Part shown: positions 7,156 through 14,826 of the stretch, piece after piece
Position numbering within the stretch: position 1 is the first letter of the stretch
Layout of the letters: the number at the start of each line of letters is the position of its first letter
Source of the DNA: CAZICM01 sp964537685
Lineage (GTDB): Bacteria; Myxococcota_A; Polyangia; Polyangiales; Polyangiaceae
Assembly: GCA_964537685.1 (NCBI GenBank)
Contig: CAZICM010000096.1
Coordinates: forward strand, 1 to 24,006
Direction: 5' to 3'
Length of the DNA: 24,006 bases
Program-made: the position numbers and the translations under genes
The notes under the pieces: generated by a model
What the model was told of the DNA's origin: nothing
The model's input: the letters and a program-made list of their open reading frames with translations, nothing else
The model's database searches: none

Positions 7156-9430
7156 ATTTCCTCTCCGTAAAACCCTGGGATGTAACGATTGAAATCAACA
7201 GTTCGCGGATGTCGTAACCGCTTTCGGCAAAGCGTTTTTGAAGATCGGAAAGCGCGCACAAGTCGGCGGGCGTTTCGAGATAACCCATCGCGAACCTATA
7301 GGTTTGCCTTGTGAAACAGGCTTTTGCGGCATCGCTTCCGGCCACGAGCGATGCGAGTTCGGGCAGCGTCGAGAAATTGGCCGTTGTGCCCGAACCTAGC
7401 CTTTCGATGTCATTGATGGAGCCTGAACCGTCGACGGGAAGGTTATTCTCCATGGCGCGGAATTGTCCAATTGCATCGAATTGCTCGAAACCAAAGCCCA
7501 CTTCATCGATGTATTGATGGCACATCCGGCAGGCTGGATCGCTGGAATGCTGGCGGAAGCGTTCGCGGGTTGTGGCATTGGGATCGATATCGGGAACGCC
7601 TCCTGCATTGGGCGGAGGCGTGGCGAATTGCTGGCAGAGCAAGTGTTCGCGCACAAAGACGCCGCGGCGCACGGGCGAAGATTGATCGGAATGGGAATAG
7701 CTCGCGAGAACGCTTCCCTGGCTGATGATTCCGGCTTGGCGCTCCGGGGGAAGAAGGGTTTTGGTGGGTGTGCTGCCGCCGCTGCTCACGCCATAGATGC
7801 CCGCGAGCTGATCGTTTACAAAACTATAGTCGGCTGAAAATAATTCATCGAATTTACCCGATGAATCGAAAATCACATGATTGACAAATTGGCGGGTTTC
7901 GGAGGCCATCGCGGCCCCGATAGAATCATTCCAATTTGGAAAGAAGACGCCGCTTTTATCGGCGGAAACAATGCTTTCGACGCCCAGCCATTGAAGGGCG
8001 AAGGTGCCCAAAAGCTCGCGGCTTCTTGGGTCGGCGAGCAGGCGCCGGGCTTGGGTTTCAATGCCCGCCGGGCTTTGGAGTTCGCCATTTTCGGCCGCCT
8101 CGAAGAGGGTGTTGTCGGGCATCGTGCCCCAGAAATTGTAGGAGAGGGCGCTTGCGGTTTCATAAGGCGTTAAACGGTAGGCGCCGCCGGAAGCGGGCGC
8201 TCCAATTTCAAAGCGGTAGAGGAAATAAGGCGAAGAGAGCATGATCTGAAGCACCACGCTCACGCCGGTTTTGAAATCGGGCTGGGCCAATAAAATCGAT
8301 TTGTAGCGATTGACTTCTGTATCTGTGATCGGCCTACGGAAGGCGCGCTTTCCAAAGCTTCGGATAAAGGTATCCGCGCAGCCCGGGGCATCGCCCGAAG
8401 GATCGCAGGGCACGAGAGAAGACATATTTTGCAGCGCGGTTTGAGCGATATTTTCCGCCGCTCTCATGTATTGCTCGACGTGCACCGACGTAACGAGGCC
8501 CGCATCGGCATTGTTATCGAAGCCATAGCCTTTGGGGCGGCTTTCCAGCGGGAAATCCTTTGCGATATCGCCAAATCCCGTGGCTCCTCCAGAGCCGGGC
8601 GAACCCGCGCAGGTCATCGCAAGCAGCGAATTCTTGCCGCCAAAGCCATCATCGGCCGACATCGGATTCCCAGGATCGCTAATCCAATTGGATTCGTTAA
8701 TAACAAACTTGTATTGATGCGATCCATCCGGCACCACATGCTTGCCGACATAAATATCCTGACTGGGGATATAAATCATCGGCCATCCTCCAGATGCGAT
8801 CGTCGATGGCCAGTTATTAAAACTTCCCGCGATATGCACGGACGTATAGTTCTGGCCATTGGCGGGCAATACGAAGGTATGGAGCGAGCAGGGATCGGCC
8901 TCGCAGGCGCCGGCGACACAGGATTGGGATTTGATATCGCAATCGGCATCGCTTTGGCATGGGCTGCTCGCGGCCAATTGAAAGAGATCGCGGACCGTTG
9001 CATTGTATTCGCGGCGCGTAAGCAGGCGCAGGCGCCTCGGCGAAACGGTTTCGCCTTTTTTGCAAGAAGCAAAGCCGCCGACGATATATGCCGCAATATC
9101 GCAGGCGCATGCGGCATCGCATTGATTGGGATCGGCGGGCGGCATTTGTTTATCGATGACATCAATGAGCGTATGTTCATCGCCCGCCCATGTATTGAGC
9201 GCTTTTCCAATCGCGCCTTCACCCGATATCCCATGGCAGGCGGCGCAGCTTTTGGCATAGAGCTCCGCGCCCCGCTGGGCATTGCACGCGGCGGTCGGAT
9301 GTTCGCCCGCATCGTCGCTGCAGCCCGGGGCCGCGGCCCCAAAGCCCAGGAGGCCCGCGAGCGATACAGGAACCAGCAGAGGTGCAAGACGTTTGCTTTT
9401 TAAATAGGGAATTCGGTATTGCTTGGCCAT
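7154..9430 (-). CDS. c-type cytochrome lipoprotein with DUF1587/1595/1592/1588/1585 domains and a carbohydrate-binding-like insert
   Basis: This 758-residue protein has a lipoprotein signal ending in AAPGC (Cys37) and then a cytochrome c domain with heme motif CAACH (62-66) and a QMPP loop at 95-98 supplying Met96, the probable distal ligand. The planctomycete-type domain series follows: DUF1587 begins at LLTRREYNATVRDLF (136-150), DUF1595 lies around 351-410, DUF1592 around 412-490, DUF1588 around 517-658 with a second CRMCH motif at 634-638, and DUF1585 around 690-756. Between the two halves of DUF1587 lies an insert of roughly 155-280. It contains a Cys-rich SDADCD segment and a beta-sandwich resembling CBM48/AMPK glycogen-binding modules (VHIAGSFNNW at 198-207; QYKFVINESNW at 239-249). 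The family probably moves electrons at the outer surface or in the periplasm, but its substrate is unknown. The DUF1552 gene follows in the same unit. No strong ribosome binding site precedes the ATG at 9430. Confidence 0.9.
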   Translation of the reverse strand: MAKQYRIPYLKSKRLAPLLVPVSLAGLLGFGAAAPGCSDDAGEHPTAACNAQRGAELYAKSCAACHGISGEGAIGKALNTWAGDEHTLIDVIDKQMPPADPNQCDAACACDIAAYIVGGFASCKKGETVSPRRLRLLTRREYNATVRDLFQLAASSPCQSDADCDIKSQSCVAGACEADPCSLHTFVLPANGQNYTSVHIAGSFNNWPSTIASGGWPMIYIPSQDIYVGKHVVPDGSHQYKFVINESNWISDPGNPMSADDGFGGKNSLLAMTCAGSPGSGGATGFGDIAKDFPLESRPKGYGFDNNADAGLVTSVHVEQYMRAAENIAQTALQNMSSLVPCDPSGDAPGCADTFIRSFGKRAFRRPITDTEVNRYKSILLAQPDFKTGVSVVLQIMLSSPYFLYRFEIGAPASGGAYRLTPYETASALSYNFWGTMPDNTLFEAAENGELQSPAGIETQARRLLADPRSRELLGTFALQWLGVESIVSADKSGVFFPNWNDSIGAAMASETRQFVNHVIFDSSGKFDELFSADYSFVNDQLAGIYGVSSGGSTPTKTLLPPERQAGIISQGSVLASYSHSDQSSPVRRGVFVREHLLCQQFATPPPNAGGVPDIDPNATTRERFRQHSSDPACRMCHQYIDEVGFGFEQFDAIGQFRAMENNLPVDGSGSINDIERLGSGTTANFSTLPELASLVAGSDAAKACFTRQTYRFAMGYLETPADLCALSDLQKRFAESGYDIRELLISIVTSQGFTERK

Positions 9431-9603
9431 AGGATTTAAAATTCTTTCGTTTTGGCTATAAATTTTAACGGTTTACATCCAAGTGAATTGAAATGCGGCA
9501 CGCAAGGTTGTGCTTCATGCCTGTGCGGCCCGCGCGCGTCAAGGCGGGATTGCAGGGATCTTTCCTGCCCGGCGATGTAATGCTAGGGCAGCTCGATACG
9601 AAA
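9431..9603. promoter_or_regulatory. divergent intergenic region between the cytochrome and sulfatase-like operons
   Basis: The part at 9431-9492 is clearly AT-rich (it contains GGCTATAAATTTTAACGG at 9454-9471) compared with its coding flanks. It must carry the start signals for two divergent units. TATAAA at 9457-9462 could be a -10 element on the + strand, but no good -35 lies at 16-18 bp, so no defined promoter is called. The stretch 9493-9603 is open in frame with the + strand gene and could be its N-terminus if the earlier ATG at 9493 is used. Confidence 0.3.
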
Positions 9604-11826
9604 ATGTCCGCGTTAAATACCGATGAACCGTGCCCAAGCCCGAAAGAACGGGCCGGCCTTTTATGCGCGCTTGCCTTGGGCGTTTCGGCCCTATCCGCCA
9701 TTCCAACGGCTCTGCGCGCGATGGGTGCCGGCGGCTCTTTTTGGGGCGCCTTTCTTGCGGCGGCGAGTGTTCTCCTGCCTCTTTCCGCTGCGCTGCTCGG
9801 CTTGTTCCGCTCGGCGGGGCGGGGTTTGTTTAGCATTCTGGGCCCCTCATCCGATAGAAAGCCCGCGCTATTTATCGCGCTGTGGATAGGGTTTTCGCTG
9901 CCCGCGCTCACGTTGCTCGGCACAATTCTTAAAGCGGGCACCAATCACCGCGGTCTTGGAGGCACAACCTTTGGTGTGTTCGCGCTGGGCGCCGTTGCTT
10001 TTTCATTTGTGCTTGCGCGGCGCGCGCTCGAGATCGGCCATAAGCTAATTGAGCGGGGAACGAAGCCTTTTGTTGTCGCGGGGCTGGGCGTATTTATTTC
10101 TGTGCTTCCCTTGATGCTTGCGGCGCTGCCTTTGGTGAGAACCCCTTCTTCGGATTTGGCTGCGCGCAATGTGCAAGCCACGCTGATCGACGCCTGTATT
10201 TCAATGGTGGGCGTGGCCTTGATTCATTCTCTTCAATTGGGCAATTCATTCATTAAGAAGATATCTTCTTTTGGCGTGCCAGCGGCTCTGGTTGTTTTCC
10301 TTGGTGGAGCCTTTCTTTTAGAGTCTTCCCGCACACTCGGCCCCGCGATGAAAACGGGAGGAGGATTGTCGGCATCGCTGATTGGAATGCTCGAGGCTTG
10401 GACCGATCGCGATCACGATGGGATGGGTTCGCATTTTGGCGGGCAGGATTGCGATGAGGGCGATCCTTCGCGGAATCCCAATGCCCAGGATTTACCGGGC
10501 GATGGAATCGATCATAATTGCGACGGCGCCGATCTTCCATCGGCTGCTCATGCCGATCTTCAACAGCCTGTTCAGGGAGCGGGCTCTGCGGGTCCGGCGG
10601 CGGATATTTCATCGAAATTGCCATCCAATACGATCAATAGTGCTCCGCTTTCGCCTTCCGCCGCGCCGGATAGCCGGCCCGCCTCAAAGCCTGCGACACC
10701 CGCTGTGCCCGCCGCCGGGGCAAAACCCGATATTTATTTAATTACCCTGGATTCGGTACGGGCCGATCATTGTTCGGTTTATGGTTATGGCAAGAAGACC
10801 ACGCCCAATTTAGAAGCATTGGCGTCCAAAGGCATTGTATTCGAACGCGCCTATGCGCCGGCCAGCGATACTCAGCGCGCGCTTATTCCCTTGGTATCGG
10901 GCAACCGTTTATCGAAAACCGCACGCGATCGCCGGGAATGGCCGACCATTTTGCCCGAGAATGAAACGGTCGCGGAACGCTTGAAACAAGCCGGATATAT
11001 TACCGCCGCCGTCACTTCATTCACATGGATGAGCGAAGAACGGGGTTTTAATCAAGGATTTGATCGTTTTGAGGCCATCTACGATAAAGCGCACCCAGAG
11101 CGGGATATTACGGGCGAGCATGCGCTGCGGGCGGCCACGGGCATCCTAAAAGAGCTTGAAAACAGGGCTCAGCCCATCTTTATGTGGATTCATCTCTTCG
11201 ATGCCCACGATCGCTATCTGGAGCACGAGGGGCTTTCTTTTGGGAAGGGCACGGTCGCGCTGTACAACGGTGAGGTGGCCTTTGTGGACAAGATCGCCGG
11301 AGAGTTCTTGGCAGCCCTTTCAAAGAGCGCCCGCGCGTCCATGCCTCAGGTGGTTGTCGTTCATGGCTCTCATGGAGAAGCCTTTGGAGAGCACGATTTC
11401 AGCGGGCATGGCACAGAACTGTACGAAGAGGTGCTTAAGGTGCCTTTGATTATCTCTGGGCCTTGGGCGAAGCCTTCGCGCTATGACACGAGTGTCGTGA
11501 GTACGGTGGATATTGCGCCGACTTTGCTGTCCCTGGCCGGAGCGCCGGCCGAAAAAATCGACGGGCGATCGCTTGCGGATATCGTCCGGGGCGATTCAAA
11601 AGCCCTTCAAGGCGCGGTCTATGCGCGCGGACCTAAGCGTGTGGCCGTGATTGATGGCACATGGAAGCTGATTGTGTTCGAGCGCAAGAAGAAGGATCGG
11701 TTATTGCTATTTGATCTGTCCGCCGATCCAAAAGAGACAAAAGATCTTTCTACCGAACGTCCTGACGATCTGGCTCGTCTAATCGCATTAAGAGCGGCAT
11801 TTGAGTCGCCGGAGAAGTCGCCGTGA
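9604..11826 (+). CDS. membrane protein with MopE-type metal-binding motif and degenerate sulfatase-like domain
   Basis: From the ATG at 9604 this is a 740-residue protein. Several hydrophobic segments fill roughly residues 15-260 and form a polytopic membrane part. A MopE-type motif follows at about 268-308 (DRDHDG ... CDEGDP ... GDGIDHNCDG), then a Pro/Ala/Ser linker. An alkaline-phosphatase-superfamily sulfatase-like domain runs from about 375 to the end. The metal-site Asp383 in ITLDSVRADH is present, as are GHGTELYEEVLKVPLII and the WKLI..... LFDLSADPKE tail typical of sulfatases. The nucleophile motif C-x-P-x-R is instead S-D-T-Q-R (421-425), and the usual DHGE is SHGE (Ser589 replaces the metal-ligand Asp). 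Sulfatase activity is therefore doubtful; a phosphodiesterase, phosphotransferase or binding role is possible. An in-frame ATG at 9493 would add 37 residues, but those are basic and unlike a signal or membrane segment. This gene heads a four-gene coupled operon. Confidence 0.85.
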   Translation: MSALNTDEPCPSPKERAGLLCALALGVSALSAIPTALRAMGAGGSFWGAFLAAASVLLPLSAALLGLFRSAGRGLFSILGPSSDRKPALFIALWIGFSLPALTLLGTILKAGTNHRGLGGTTFGVFALGAVAFSFVLARRALEIGHKLIERGTKPFVVAGLGVFISVLPLMLAALPLVRTPSSDLAARNVQATLIDACISMVGVALIHSLQLGNSFIKKISSFGVPAALVVFLGGAFLLESSRTLGPAMKTGGGLSASLIGMLEAWTDRDHDGMGSHFGGQDCDEGDPSRNPNAQDLPGDGIDHNCDGADLPSAAHADLQQPVQGAGSAGPAADISSKLPSNTINSAPLSPSAAPDSRPASKPATPAVPAAGAKPDIYLITLDSVRADHCSVYGYGKKTTPNLEALASKGIVFERAYAPASDTQRALIPLVSGNRLSKTARDRREWPTILPENETVAERLKQAGYITAAVTSFTWMSEERGFNQGFDRFEAIYDKAHPERDITGEHALRAATGILKELENRAQPIFMWIHLFDAHDRYLEHEGLSFGKGTVALYNGEVAFVDKIAGEFLAALSKSARASMPQVVVVHGSHGEAFGEHDFSGHGTELYEEVLKVPLIISGPWAKPSRYDTSVVSTVDIAPTLLSLAGAPAEKIDGRSLADIVRGDSKALQGAVYARGPKRVAVIDGTWKLIVFERKKKDRLLLFDLSADPKETKDLSTERPDDLARLIALRAAFESPEKSP
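11811..11814 (+). promoter_or_regulatory. ribosome binding site supporting the GTG start of the FGE-like gene
   Basis: GGAG inside the end of the sulfatase-like gene lies 8 nt before the GTG at 11823. The GTG overlaps the upstream TGA in a GTGA arrangement, so translation of the two is probably coupled. Confidence 0.5.
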
Positions 11827-12881
11827 ATAAAACAAGCTCCTCCCTAGCCTTTCGTATCGCTGTTATGGCGGGAATTAGTGTCGGTTTGGGCGCCGTTGCC
11901 CTAACCGTTTTTTTGCGCCTCGGCGGTGATGGGACTGTGCCGAATGAATTGGTAACAAATTCGCTGAAATCGGCCGCTCCGCCGCAAATGAAACACGCCT
12001 GGCGCCTGATTCGCGGCAAACATTGGCAAATTGAATCGCAAAATATTGAATCGCGCGATGTCACCGATGCGCGCGAGGGCAATCAAGGCACTTGTCCTTC
12101 CGGTATGATCGAAGTGGAAGGCAATATGAAGCTCGATCCTTCGCCCAATGCCTATTACGATATGCGTTCGGTCGAGGAATTGCAGAAGACAACCTGCAAA
12201 CGCTGGATCAATAAAGATTTCCCCGAGCGCTGCGCCGAATTTGACCGGGATAAATGGCTTGCCGTTTCGAAAGAATTGGAAACAAAACCGATGCATTTTT
12301 GCATCGATCGTTTTGAGTATCCCAATCAAAAAGGTGCATATCCGATGATTTACGTGTCGTGGTATGAGGCCAACGAGCTATGCGCGGAGCAGGGCAAGCG
12401 ATTGTGCTCGGAGCACGAGTGGACCTTCGCTTGCGAGGGCGAGGAGGCGATGCCTTATCCCTATGGTTATGTGCGCGATCCCTCGGCGTGTGTTGTCGAT
12501 CAGGTCTGGCGGCCTTATCACGAATCGCAGATGAGGCCGCGCGATGGAGCCGCGGCGATGGTCGAGATGGATAGGCTGTGGCAGGGCCTTGCGTCGGGTT
12601 CGCAGCCGCGCTGCAAGAGCTCGTTTGGTGTGTACGATTTGACGGGCAATATCGATGAGTGGACGAGAACGGTGCGCGATGGAGAGCGGCCGTCGATTCT
12701 CAAGGGCGGATATTGGGGGCCGGTGCGTACGCGCTGCAGGCCCGCGACGCGCTCGCACGATGAAAACCATATGTTTTATCAGCAGGGCTTTCGATGCTGC
12801 GGCGATGCGGGCGCCGCATCAAACCGTCAAAAGCCTTTGGATGATGTGATGACGGCGCCGCTGCCCAGGGAGCTTCAGTGA
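11823..12881 (+). CDS. membrane-anchored formylglycine-generating-enzyme-like (SUMF1/FGE-sulfatase domain) protein
   Basis: This 352-residue protein has one N-terminal membrane segment (about residues 10-33), followed by an exported linker and an FGE-sulfatase (C-type lectin-like fold) domain. Family hallmarks are visible: CIDRFEYP, PMIYVSWYEANELC, GKRLCSEHEW, VYDLTGNIDEW, and a C-terminal GFRCC. True aerobic FGE oxidises a sulfatase Cys to formylglycine using two cysteines (Cys336 and Cys341 in human FGE). By eye, Cys305 here aligns with Cys341 and Pro300 aligns with Cys336, so one catalytic cysteine appears missing. The neighbour also has no target cysteine. A structural or binding role, as in many non-catalytic members of this fold, is therefore more likely. 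It is joined by GTGA overlap to the sulfatase-like gene and by TGATG to the SH3-like gene. Confidence 0.85.
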   Translation: MNKTSSSLAFRIAVMAGISVGLGAVALTVFLRLGGDGTVPNELVTNSLKSAAPPQMKHAWRLIRGKHWQIESQNIESRDVTDAREGNQGTCPSGMIEVEGNMKLDPSPNAYYDMRSVEELQKTTCKRWINKDFPERCAEFDRDKWLAVSKELETKPMHFCIDRFEYPNQKGAYPMIYVSWYEANELCAEQGKRLCSEHEWTFACEGEEAMPYPYGYVRDPSACVVDQVWRPYHESQMRPRDGAAAMVEMDRLWQGLASGSQPRCKSSFGVYDLTGNIDEWTRTVRDGERPSILKGGYWGPVRTRCRPATRSHDENHMFYQQGFRCCGDAGAASNRQKPLDDVMTAPLPRELQ

Positions 12882-13528
12882 TGAGCGCGGAGAGCGGCAA
12901 GATTCAGAAGCAAAATATCAAGCTGAATTTTTTGACGCTGTTCTTGATTTCGCTCGCGGTATTTGCCGTGTTTGCGGCGGCGCTTCCCAATCTTGTGCGC
13001 GCGCTGTTTTCCAGCGGGCGGAGTGTGCGGGTTACAACCGAGGCCGATCATTTGCTGCCACCCTCCGTCCGGAGCGATGACCTCGCTCCGGTGGGCGCGC
13101 ATGGAGGCAGCAAACGCTCGGCCGGCCCAATCCGATCGGATTCAAAATGGAATCAAGATCCATCCGGTGATTACGAATCCAACGATCCCCGCAATATCCC
13201 CGATAGCCTAAAAAATCCCTTTGAAGAAGAAGAAGAGCCTCCGGGCACATTGCATCACGAAAAGCGTTCTGATCCATTCGCTGAAAATGAAAAAGGAAGC
13301 GAGCAGGGCGCCGACAAAGATGAAACCAAGCCTGGTTCGTCGGTGAAAATGGGAATGGCGCGGGCTGCGATGGTACTCCGGGACGGTCCATTTGAGACGG
13401 CCGTGGAACTGGCCGAAGTGGAAGCCGGAGCGCAGGTGGTGGTTCTGAAAGAGCTGAACGGTTTTGTTTTGGTGGTGCACGGCGGAAAGATGGGCTGGGC
13501 GCGAAAGAGCGATATTGTTGTGCGATGA
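12881..13528 (+). CDS. membrane-anchored SH3-domain-like protein
   Basis: This 215-residue protein has a short basic N-terminus and one membrane segment (about residues 14-38, FLTLFLISLAVFAVFAAALP and on). A charged, low-complexity linker rich in Glu, Lys, Asp, Pro and Ser runs from about 50 to 150. A C-terminal bacterial SH3-like domain follows, with LRDGPFETAVELAEVEAG and a GKMGWARKSDIVV ending. Such domains usually bind peptidoglycan or protein peptides. The likely topology is inside-to-outside anchoring, with the SH3 domain in the periplasm. The ATG at 12881 overlaps the FGE-like stop (TGATG) and has AGGGAG 8 nt upstream; a GTG at 12878 is an alternative that adds one residue. Its place between the FGE-like gene and guaD suggests a role with the FGE-like and sulfatase-like membrane proteins. 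That link is inference. Confidence 0.75.
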   Translation: MSAESGKIQKQNIKLNFLTLFLISLAVFAVFAAALPNLVRALFSSGRSVRVTTEADHLLPPSVRSDDLAPVGAHGGSKRSAGPIRSDSKWNQDPSGDYESNDPRNIPDSLKNPFEEEEEPPGTLHHEKRSDPFAENEKGSEQGADKDETKPGSSVKMGMARAAMVLRDGPFETAVELAEVEAGAQVVVLKELNGFVLVVHGGKMGWARKSDIVVR

Positions 13529-14826
13529 GCGCCGCGCCTGGGCAACGGGAACCTCACGATTCACGCAAGCGGGCCTACCGGGGAAGAATTCTCTCACCCC
13601 GTTCGGGCTTTTTTTCTGATCCGGCCTGTTTTGATGATTGGCCGGATGGTCTTGTGGAGGTGAGCGGCGAGGGGAAGATCGAGCGGGTTGGGCCTTATGC
13701 GCCGGGCTTGTTTGAAGGGCCTGTGCTCGATGTGCGTCCTTCGGTGATCGTGCCCGGCTTTGTCGATGCGCATTTGCATTATCCGCAGACGCGCGTGGTT
13801 GGCAGCGCGAAATACGAGCTTTTGCCTTGGCTCAACAATGCCGTGTTTCCCGAAGAGGCGAGGTTTGGCGATGAAGCGTATGCGCGCGAGGTGGCGCGGG
13901 AGTTCATCGCGAAGATGCTGCGATTTGGAACGACGGTATGTGCGGCGTATTCGAGTTCGAATGCGCGGGCGACGGAGGTTTTGTTTGAAGCGTTTGCGGA
14001 TGCGGGGATGCGGGCATGGGTTGGGCTGACGCTGATGGATCAAGAGGCGCCGTCCGATTTGCTTGTGCCTTGCGATGAGGCGATTGAGGCTTGTGAACGG
14101 CTTTCGGCCGCGTGGCATGGCTACGATGGAGGCAGGCTTTCGTTTGTGGTGACGCCCCGCTTTGCGCCGAGCTGTTCAAAGGCGCTTTTGGAGAGGGCGG
14201 GGGCTCTGGCCAAAGAGCGCGGGCTTCCAATTCAAACGCATATTTCTGAAAATGTATCGGAATGCAGTTTTGCGCTTTCGCTCCATCCTTATGCCAATGA
14301 TTATTTAGATATTTACGATCGGGCGGGTTTAATCGGAGAAAAGACGCTGCTGGCGCACAGCATTTATTTATCGCCTTCGGAATGGGATCGCATTGCGGCC
14401 AGGGGCGCGCGCATTGTTCATTGCCCGGATTCGAATTTCTTTTTGGGCAGTGGAAGGATGCCGCTTTGGGAAGCCCGCAAGAGGGGCATTGTTGTGGCGC
14501 TGGGCACGGATGTGGCGGCGGGGCGTAGTTTCGATCTGCGGCGCACGATGACGCATGCGTACGACAATGGGCTATGCGCGGGACATGTGCTTTCGCCGGC
14601 TGAAATCTTTGCGATGGCGACGCTGGGCGGCGCGGAGGCGCTGGGGATGGCTAAAGCCATTGGCAGCTTGGAAGCGGGCAAGGAAGCTGATTTTGTGGTG
14701 ATGCGGGTTTCACCGCATGGGAAGACCGCGGAGCAGGTGCTTTCGGAGATAGTGTTTGCGGGGGATGAGACGCAGGTACAGAGGGCGTATGTGCGGGGGC
14801 GCCTTGTGTATTCGTTAACGGTTTAA
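13525..14826 (+). CDS. guaD: guanine deaminase
   Basis: This 433-residue amidohydrolase hydrolyses guanine to xanthine and ammonia in purine catabolism, in the cytoplasm. Metal and active-site residues are visible: His83 and His85 in DAHLH, His239 in QTHISEN, His278 in LAHSIYL, and Asp329 in GTDVAAG. Segments typical of guanine deaminases rather than other amidohydrolases are FVDAHLHYPQT, ELLPWLNNAVFPEE, the CSKALLERAGALA region and HCPDSNFFLGSG. The length is normal for the family. The ATG overlaps the stop of the SH3-like gene (ATGA), making this the last gene of a four-gene coupled unit. That is an odd place for a purine enzyme. Its TAA shares bases with the stop codon of the convergent transporter gene, so no terminator can lie between them. 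The product is confidently assigned; the operon role is not. Confidence 0.93.
   Translation: MSAAPGQREPHDSRKRAYRGRILSPRSGFFSDPACFDDWPDGLVEVSGEGKIERVGPYAPGLFEGPVLDVRPSVIVPGFVDAHLHYPQTRVVGSAKYELLPWLNNAVFPEEARFGDEAYAREVAREFIAKMLRFGTTVCAAYSSSNARATEVLFEAFADAGMRAWVGLTLMDQEAPSDLLVPCDEAIEACERLSAAWHGYDGGRLSFVVTPRFAPSCSKALLERAGALAKERGLPIQTHISENVSECSFALSLHPYANDYLDIYDRAGLIGEKTLLAHSIYLSPSEWDRIAARGARIVHCPDSNFFLGSGRMPLWEARKRGIVVALGTDVAAGRSFDLRRTMTHAYDNGLCAGHVLSPAEIFAMATLGGAEALGMAKAIGSLEAGKEADFVVMRVSPHGKTAEQVLSEIVFAGDETQVQRAYVRGRLVYSLTV

Noticed and set aside
8429..9403. 324-codon open frame on the + strand
   Set aside because: It lies fully antisense to the DUF1592-type cytochrome gene, whose domains and heme motifs are clear. 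The antisense translation has no recognisable motif.
9493..9603. In-frame N-terminal extension of the sulfatase-like gene from ATG 9493
   Set aside because: The extra 37 residues are basic and lack signal or membrane character, and they use space needed for divergent promoters. It cannot be excluded, because neither start has a strong ribosome binding site.
1572..11572. Four copies of the palindrome GCGATCGC (1572, 1650, 10925, 11565)
   Set aside because: More than expected for an 8-mer in 24 kb, but all lie in coding sequence in two clusters and are explained by frequent Asp and Arg codons (gat/cgc). There is no spacing pattern.
9604..12881. Classical sulfatase plus formylglycine-generating maturase pair
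   Set aside because: The sulfatase-like domain has no Cys in a C-x-P-x-R motif to be converted, and the FGE-like protein appears to lack one catalytic Cys. A functional sulfatase call would overstate the evidence.
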